A DNA stretch of 64,000 nt from Neolewinella maritima (GTDB lineage Bacteria > Bacteroidota > Bacteroidia > Chitinophagales > Saprospiraceae), in NCBI RefSeq assembly GCF_923081025.1, contig NZ_CAKLPZ010000003.1, forward strand, positions 434,001 to 498,000, given 5' to 3'. The position numbers and the translations under genes were made by a program. Positions 60,438 through 64,000 of this stretch are shown here, piece by piece. Every line of letters starts with the position of its first letter. The stretch's first letter is position 1. The notes under the pieces were generated by a model. That model was given only the letters and a program-made list of their open reading frames with translations. It was not told where the DNA came from and did not search any database.

Positions 60438-60869
60438 ATGCGATACCTGTACCTATCCCTTCTTCTACTACTGTCTGCCGCCGTCTTCGGCCAGACCGAA
60501 ACCACCGATTCCGTCTTCACGGAGGTGGAGCAAATGCCCCTGTTTCGGGCCGACTGCAACAAGGCCAAGAAACAGAAAGTCTGCGCCGACCGCGCCATGA
60601 TGGAATACATCTCCACCAACTTACGCTACCCCACGGAAGCCCGCAATGAGAAAGCGGAGGGCATGGCTGTGGTGTCCTTCATCGTCGAGACGGACGGCAC
60701 GCTTTCCAGCCCCGCCATTCTGCGCAACCCCGGCTACGGGATGGGGGAGGAAGTCCTCCGCCTGGTCCGCGCCATGAACGCCGATGGCGTCAGCTGGACG
60801 CCCGGCATACAGGATGGCAAGCCGGTCCGCGTAGAATTTAAGCTGCCCGTGAAGTTTAAGTACGGCTAG
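60438..60869 (+). CDS. Secreted TonB C-terminal-domain protein
   Basis: This 143-residue protein has a cleavable-looking signal peptide (MRYLYLSLLLLLSAAVFGQ) and a TonB C-terminal domain (about 50-142: MMEYISTNLRYPTEARNEKA, GMAVVSFIVETDGTLSSPAI, ALMN-like RAMNADGVSWTPGIQDGKPV). It lacks the membrane anchor and proline-rich spacer of a working TonB. Two Cys (ADCNKAKKQKVC) precede the domain. It may be a periplasmic TonB-CTD accessory protein common in Bacteroidota; role in the SusC uptake system is speculative. It is divergent from the DUF5722 gene. Confidence 0.87.
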   Translation: MRYLYLSLLLLLSAAVFGQTETTDSVFTEVEQMPLFRADCNKAKKQKVCADRAMMEYISTNLRYPTEARNEKAEGMAVVSFIVETDGTLSSPAILRNPGYGMGEEVLRLVRAMNADGVSWTPGIQDGKPVRVEFKLPVKFKYG

Positions 60870-60971
60870 CCCCGGGCCGGAGGCCAGACGGCCGTTTACT
60901 TTGGTCACCCTACACCACAGGATGCAGCTAGCCCCGCGGCAGATTAGCTTTAAGGTCACAGATCGTGTCCT

Positions 60972-63695
60972 ATGCTACTTCCCCGCTTCCTTCTTGTCGT
61001 ATTATCCTACCTGGCGTTCGCTGCCTTCACACCCGCCCCAACAACTGTCGAGGCACCCCTGTCCGTCGTGCAGCCGCGACTGGAGTATAAAACCAATCCC
61101 ACCGGCATCGACGTGCCCGCGCCCCGCTTTAGCTGGCGGCTGGAGGGGGAGGGCCGCGACCGGGTACAGTCTGCCTACCGCATCGAGGTAGATAATGGCT
61201 GGGATAGCGGTAAGGTCGCTTCCAACGCCACGAACCAAATCGCCTACGCCGGCCCCGCCCTGCGGTCGGCCACCCCCTACCGCTGGCGGGTGCGGGTGTG
61301 GGACGGTGCCGACCAGCCTTCCGCCTGGACTGACTGGCAGACCTTCAGCACCGGCCTGCTGCACTTCAGTGACTGGCGGGGCAAGTTCATCTCCCACGCC
61401 GTAGGCTACGACACCACCGATAAGTACGGCGAGCTCTACCTGCCGCCGGCCCGCTACCTGCGTAAGTCCTTCACGGCCAGCAAGCCCATCCAGCGGGCCG
61501 TGGCCTATACCACCGCCCTGGGCCTGTACGAGCTACGGCTCAACGGCGAGAAGGTGGGCGAGCAATCCTTCCTGCCCGGCTGGACGGACTATAATAAGCG
61601 GCTGTACTACCAGACCTTTGACGTCACCGACCGGCTGCAGCAGGGCGAGAACGTGATCGGCGCCACCATCGCCGATGGCTGGTACGCCGGCTACATCGGT
61701 TACGCCCTGCTCGTGCGGCTGGATCGGGTGCGGGAGTTCTACGGCGTCAACCCCAGTTTCATGGGGCAGCTCCACATCGAGTATACGGACGGTACCACCG
61801 AGATCATCGCCAGTGACAACAGCTGGCGGGGCAGCACCGGACCCACCCTGGAGGCCGACATCCTGATGGGCGAGACCTACGACGCCCGACTGGCACGCAC
61901 CGGCTGGGATCGGGCTGGCTACGACGCCAGCGACTGGGCCGCCGCCAAACTATATACCTATCCCGAAGGTCGCCTCCAGGCCTACCCGGGTACCTACGTG
62001 GAGGATCTGGAGCGCCTCACCCCCGTAGTCGTGACCGAGCCAAAACCGGGCGTCTACGTCTTCGACCTGGGCAAGAACGTAGCCGGTGTGGCCGAACTAA
62101 CGATCCAGGCAGCGGCGGGCACGCAGGTGCAATTGAAATTTGGCGAACTGCTGCGCGAAGACGGCACCGTGATGACCGAAAACCTGCGCCGGGCCCGGGC
62201 CACGGACACCTATATCGCCAGCGGACAGGGTACCGAAGTCTGGCGACCGAAATTCACCTACCACGGCTTCCAGTACGTAGAGGTGACGGGGCTGGACGCC
62301 GCCCCCACCGCCGAGGCCATCACCGGCATCGCCATGAGCTCGATCGATATGGAGGCCAGCACCTTCGACGCGGCCAACCCCATGAACGAGCAGCTGTACC
62401 GCAACATCCTGACCACCCAGGCGAGCAACTTCTTCGAGGTACCCACCGACTGCCCGCAGCGCGACGAGCGGCTGGGCTGGACCGGCGACGCCCAGATCTA
62501 CGCCCGCTCGGCTACCTACAATGCGGACGTAGCCGCTTTTTTCACCAAGTACATCATCGACCTCGACGATGCCCAGCGTTGGTACGGGGCCTACCCCAAC
62601 TTCGCCCCCTTTCCGTACTCCCGTCCCGATCAGTACGCACCGGCCTGGATGGATGCCGGCGTGATCCTGCCGTACACCGCGTATAGGGTCTACAACGACA
62701 CCCGCATCGTGGACTATGCCTGGGCGGGCATGACCCGCTTCATGGAGTTTCAGGCCGACGCAGCCGGCGATGATTACCTGCGCCCCGGTGGCGGCAATAA
62801 CTGGGGCGACTGGCTCAACGTCGGGGAGAAAACGAGCGATGGCTTCATCGGAGCCGCCTACTACGGCTACGACGCAGCCCTGATGACCGAAATGGCCACC
62901 GCCCTGGGAAAGCTGGAGGAGGCCGGCCACTACGCTGCGTTGTTCGACAGCATTAAGGTCGCCTTTGCCCGCGAGTACATTCAGCCCGACGGCCGCACCA
63001 CCGAGGACCTACAGACCACCTATGCCCTGGCCCTCTACTTCGATCTATACCCCGAAAAATTAGCCGCCGCCGGGGCCGCCCGCCTGGCCGAGCTGATCGA
63101 AGCCAACGGTGATAAGTTCACCACCGGCTTCCTGGGTACGAAGCACGTGATGCTGGTGCTCTCCGACTACGGCTACGACGACCTGGCCTACCGGCTGTTT
63201 CAGCAGACGGACTACCCCAGCTGGGGCTACTCAGTCGCCAACGGAAGCACCTCGATCTGGGAGCGCTGGAACAGCTACACCAAGGACGATGAGAGCAACG
63301 CCGAGGTCAACGCCGCCATGAACTCCTTCAGCCACTACGCCTTCGGCTCCGTAGCTGAATGGATGTTCCAGCATGGCCTGGGTATCGATACCGACGGACC
63401 GGGCTACCGGAATATCATCATCAGACCAGCCGTGAGTCGGGAGATGGACCGTATGGCGGGCAGCTACGAGAGTATCAACGGTACGATCCGCTCCGCCTGG
63501 GCGTACCGCGACGGGGGCCTGCACGTGGACGTCACCATACCCGTAAACACCACCGCGGCGATCTACCTGCCCGGCACGGAGGACGCACAGATCTTGGATG
63601 GAGAGGAAGTCATCGACACCGACTATGCGGACGGACGGCACCTGGTCAGGGTAGGATCGGGCAGCTACCAATTTACCGTAGGCAGCATCCAGTAA
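60972..63695 (+). CDS. Alpha-L-rhamnosidase, classical GH78
   Basis: This 907-residue exported enzyme (signal about 1-25, LVVLSYLAFAAFTPAPTT) removes terminal alpha-L-rhamnose. Order: N-terminal FnIII-like domain (PRLEYKTNPTGIDVPAPRFS), beta-sandwich modules (YLRKSFTASKPIQRAVAYTT, VFDLGKNVAGVAELTIQ), the (alpha/alpha)6 barrel with FFEVPTDCPQRDERLGWTGD (Cys494, Asp498, Glu499, Asp506) and SFSHYAFGSVAEWMF (Glu796), which carry the catalytic acids of the family, and a C-terminal beta-sandwich (GPGYRNIIIRPAV). Length is normal. A TTACTTTG element at 60896-60903 is a one-mismatch -7 promoter. The next gene starts 11 bases downstream, so they form an operon. Confidence 0.96.
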   Translation: MLLPRFLLVVLSYLAFAAFTPAPTTVEAPLSVVQPRLEYKTNPTGIDVPAPRFSWRLEGEGRDRVQSAYRIEVDNGWDSGKVASNATNQIAYAGPALRSATPYRWRVRVWDGADQPSAWTDWQTFSTGLLHFSDWRGKFISHAVGYDTTDKYGELYLPPARYLRKSFTASKPIQRAVAYTTALGLYELRLNGEKVGEQSFLPGWTDYNKRLYYQTFDVTDRLQQGENVIGATIADGWYAGYIGYALLVRLDRVREFYGVNPSFMGQLHIEYTDGTTEIIASDNSWRGSTGPTLEADILMGETYDARLARTGWDRAGYDASDWAAAKLYTYPEGRLQAYPGTYVEDLERLTPVVVTEPKPGVYVFDLGKNVAGVAELTIQAAAGTQVQLKFGELLREDGTVMTENLRRARATDTYIASGQGTEVWRPKFTYHGFQYVEVTGLDAAPTAEAITGIAMSSIDMEASTFDAANPMNEQLYRNILTTQASNFFEVPTDCPQRDERLGWTGDAQIYARSATYNADVAAFFTKYIIDLDDAQRWYGAYPNFAPFPYSRPDQYAPAWMDAGVILPYTAYRVYNDTRIVDYAWAGMTRFMEFQADAAGDDYLRPGGGNNWGDWLNVGEKTSDGFIGAAYYGYDAALMTEMATALGKLEEAGHYAALFDSIKVAFAREYIQPDGRTTEDLQTTYALALYFDLYPEKLAAAGAARLAELIEANGDKFTTGFLGTKHVMLVLSDYGYDDLAYRLFQQTDYPSWGYSVANGSTSIWERWNSYTKDDESNAEVNAAMNSFSHYAFGSVAEWMFQHGLGIDTDGPGYRNIIIRPAVSREMDRMAGSYESINGTIRSAWAYRDGGLHVDVTIPVNTTAAIYLPGTEDAQILDGEEVIDTDYADGRHLVRVGSGSYQFTVGSIQ

Positions 63696-63705
63696 ATCAA
63701 GCAGT

Positions 63706-64000
63706 ATGCAGACTGTGCCCCGGATAATCGCTATGCTTTTCCACATGGCAGCAGCGATACTGCTATTAGCTATCCTAGGGTCGTGTGATAAAGAAGAACC
63801 TACGGATGCCCCCGCCATTTTGCCCGCAGCCCTCAGGGAATGGCAGGCGGAATGGATCGCCTTTCCTACGGTAGACAGCAACACGGTCGACACCCTGATC
63901 CTGCCCCCACCCGCCTATTTTCGGAAAGTATTTACCATAGCTGAAGCCCCGAGCGTAGCCACCGTGCACTTTAGCGCCCTGGGTCTGGCCGACGTACGGA
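63706..64000 (+). CDS. GH78-like lipoprotein, 5' part only (cut by window end)
   Basis: An open frame from the ATG at 63706 continues to the last base of the window, giving 98 residues. It starts with a lipoprotein signal (ending LAILGSC) and continues REWQAEWIAFPT ... PPPAYFRKVFTIAEAPSVAT VHFSALGLADV, the typical opening of the GH78 beta-sandwich in which an exposed Trp-Ile is followed by FRK and SALG. It is therefore probably a third alpha-L-rhamnosidase, 11 bases downstream of the second. The catalytic part is outside the window, so the assignment rests on the N-terminus only. Confidence 0.8.
   Translation, partial: MQTVPRIIAMLFHMAAAILLLAILGSCDKEEPTDAPAILPAALREWQAEWIAFPTVDSNTVDTLILPPPAYFRKVFTIAEAPSVATVHFSALGLADVR

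Overview
The window looks like a piece of a GC-rich Bacteroidota chromosome, most likely from the Saprospiria/Lewinella side of the phylum. The phylum call rests on two SusC/SusD pairs, type IX secretion (T9SS) C-terminal sorting tails, a T9SS plug protein, a SusCD-linked hybrid sensor/AraC regulator, and promoters of the Bacteroidota TTG-N19/20-TAnnTTTG type. The family-level placement is inference. No tRNA, rRNA operon, CRISPR array, insertion sequence, phage or plasmid module was seen. No intergenic stretch exceeds 300 bases; the largest (8259-8492, 15006-15287, 49840-50098) hold the SRP RNA, a candidate small RNA, and a putative operator.

Layout. 1-8.3 kb: a SusC/SusD pair, a secreted protein of unknown function, and a GMC-type FAD dehydrogenase with a Tat-exported lipoprotein partner. 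8.3-15 kb: housekeeping genes (SRP RNA, rdgB, a secreted amidase, sucA, an SDR, a HAD-fold protein). 15-24.4 kb, mostly minus strand: a TolC/HlyD pair without its pump, the T9SS plug protein, 3-methyladenine glycosylase, acyl-CoA ligase, and acyl-CoA dehydrogenase preceded by a repeated operator-like element. 24.5-28.7 kb: a four-gene exported set (SUMF1 protein, Tat-signal Gfo/Idh/MocA oxidoreductase, ApbE, nucleoside hydrolase lipoprotein). 28.8-33.6 kb: a membrane protein that looks like an inactivated metzincin, an outer-membrane barrel, Hsp20 and a T9SS cargo protein. 33.8-37.4 kb: a compact TetR-MDR-YqhD-DJ-1 operon, interpreted as carbonyl detoxification, with a perfect 16-bp operator and a strong terminator. 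37.5-41.6 kb: a sulfatase, an NTF2-like lipoprotein and an Upf1-like helicase.

41.8-64 kb is a polysaccharide utilisation locus. A 976-residue hybrid sensor kinase/AraC regulator and a stand-alone LytTR regulator sit beside a minus-strand series: GH78 alpha-L-rhamnosidase, GH99/71-like hydrolase, L-rhamnose mutarotase, sulfatase, SusC, SusD. Beyond it lie a 1421-residue secreted multidomain protein (three N-terminal repeats, DUF5722-like barrel, FnIII-like domain, CBM3-like module, T9SS tail), a TonB C-terminal-domain protein, a second GH78 enzyme and the start of a third GH78-like protein cut by the window end. The combination of several rhamnosidases, a sulfatase and the mutarotase points to a rhamnose-containing, probably sulfated polysaccharide such as ulvan or a related algal glycan; the substrate is inferred, not shown.

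Most notable observations: the DUF5722/CBM3/T9SS protein, the degenerate metzincin-like membrane protein, two operator systems (twin elements 63 bp apart before the acyl-CoA dehydrogenase; the TetR palindrome), and a promoter-hairpin pair that may mark a small RNA at about 15.16-15.29 kb.
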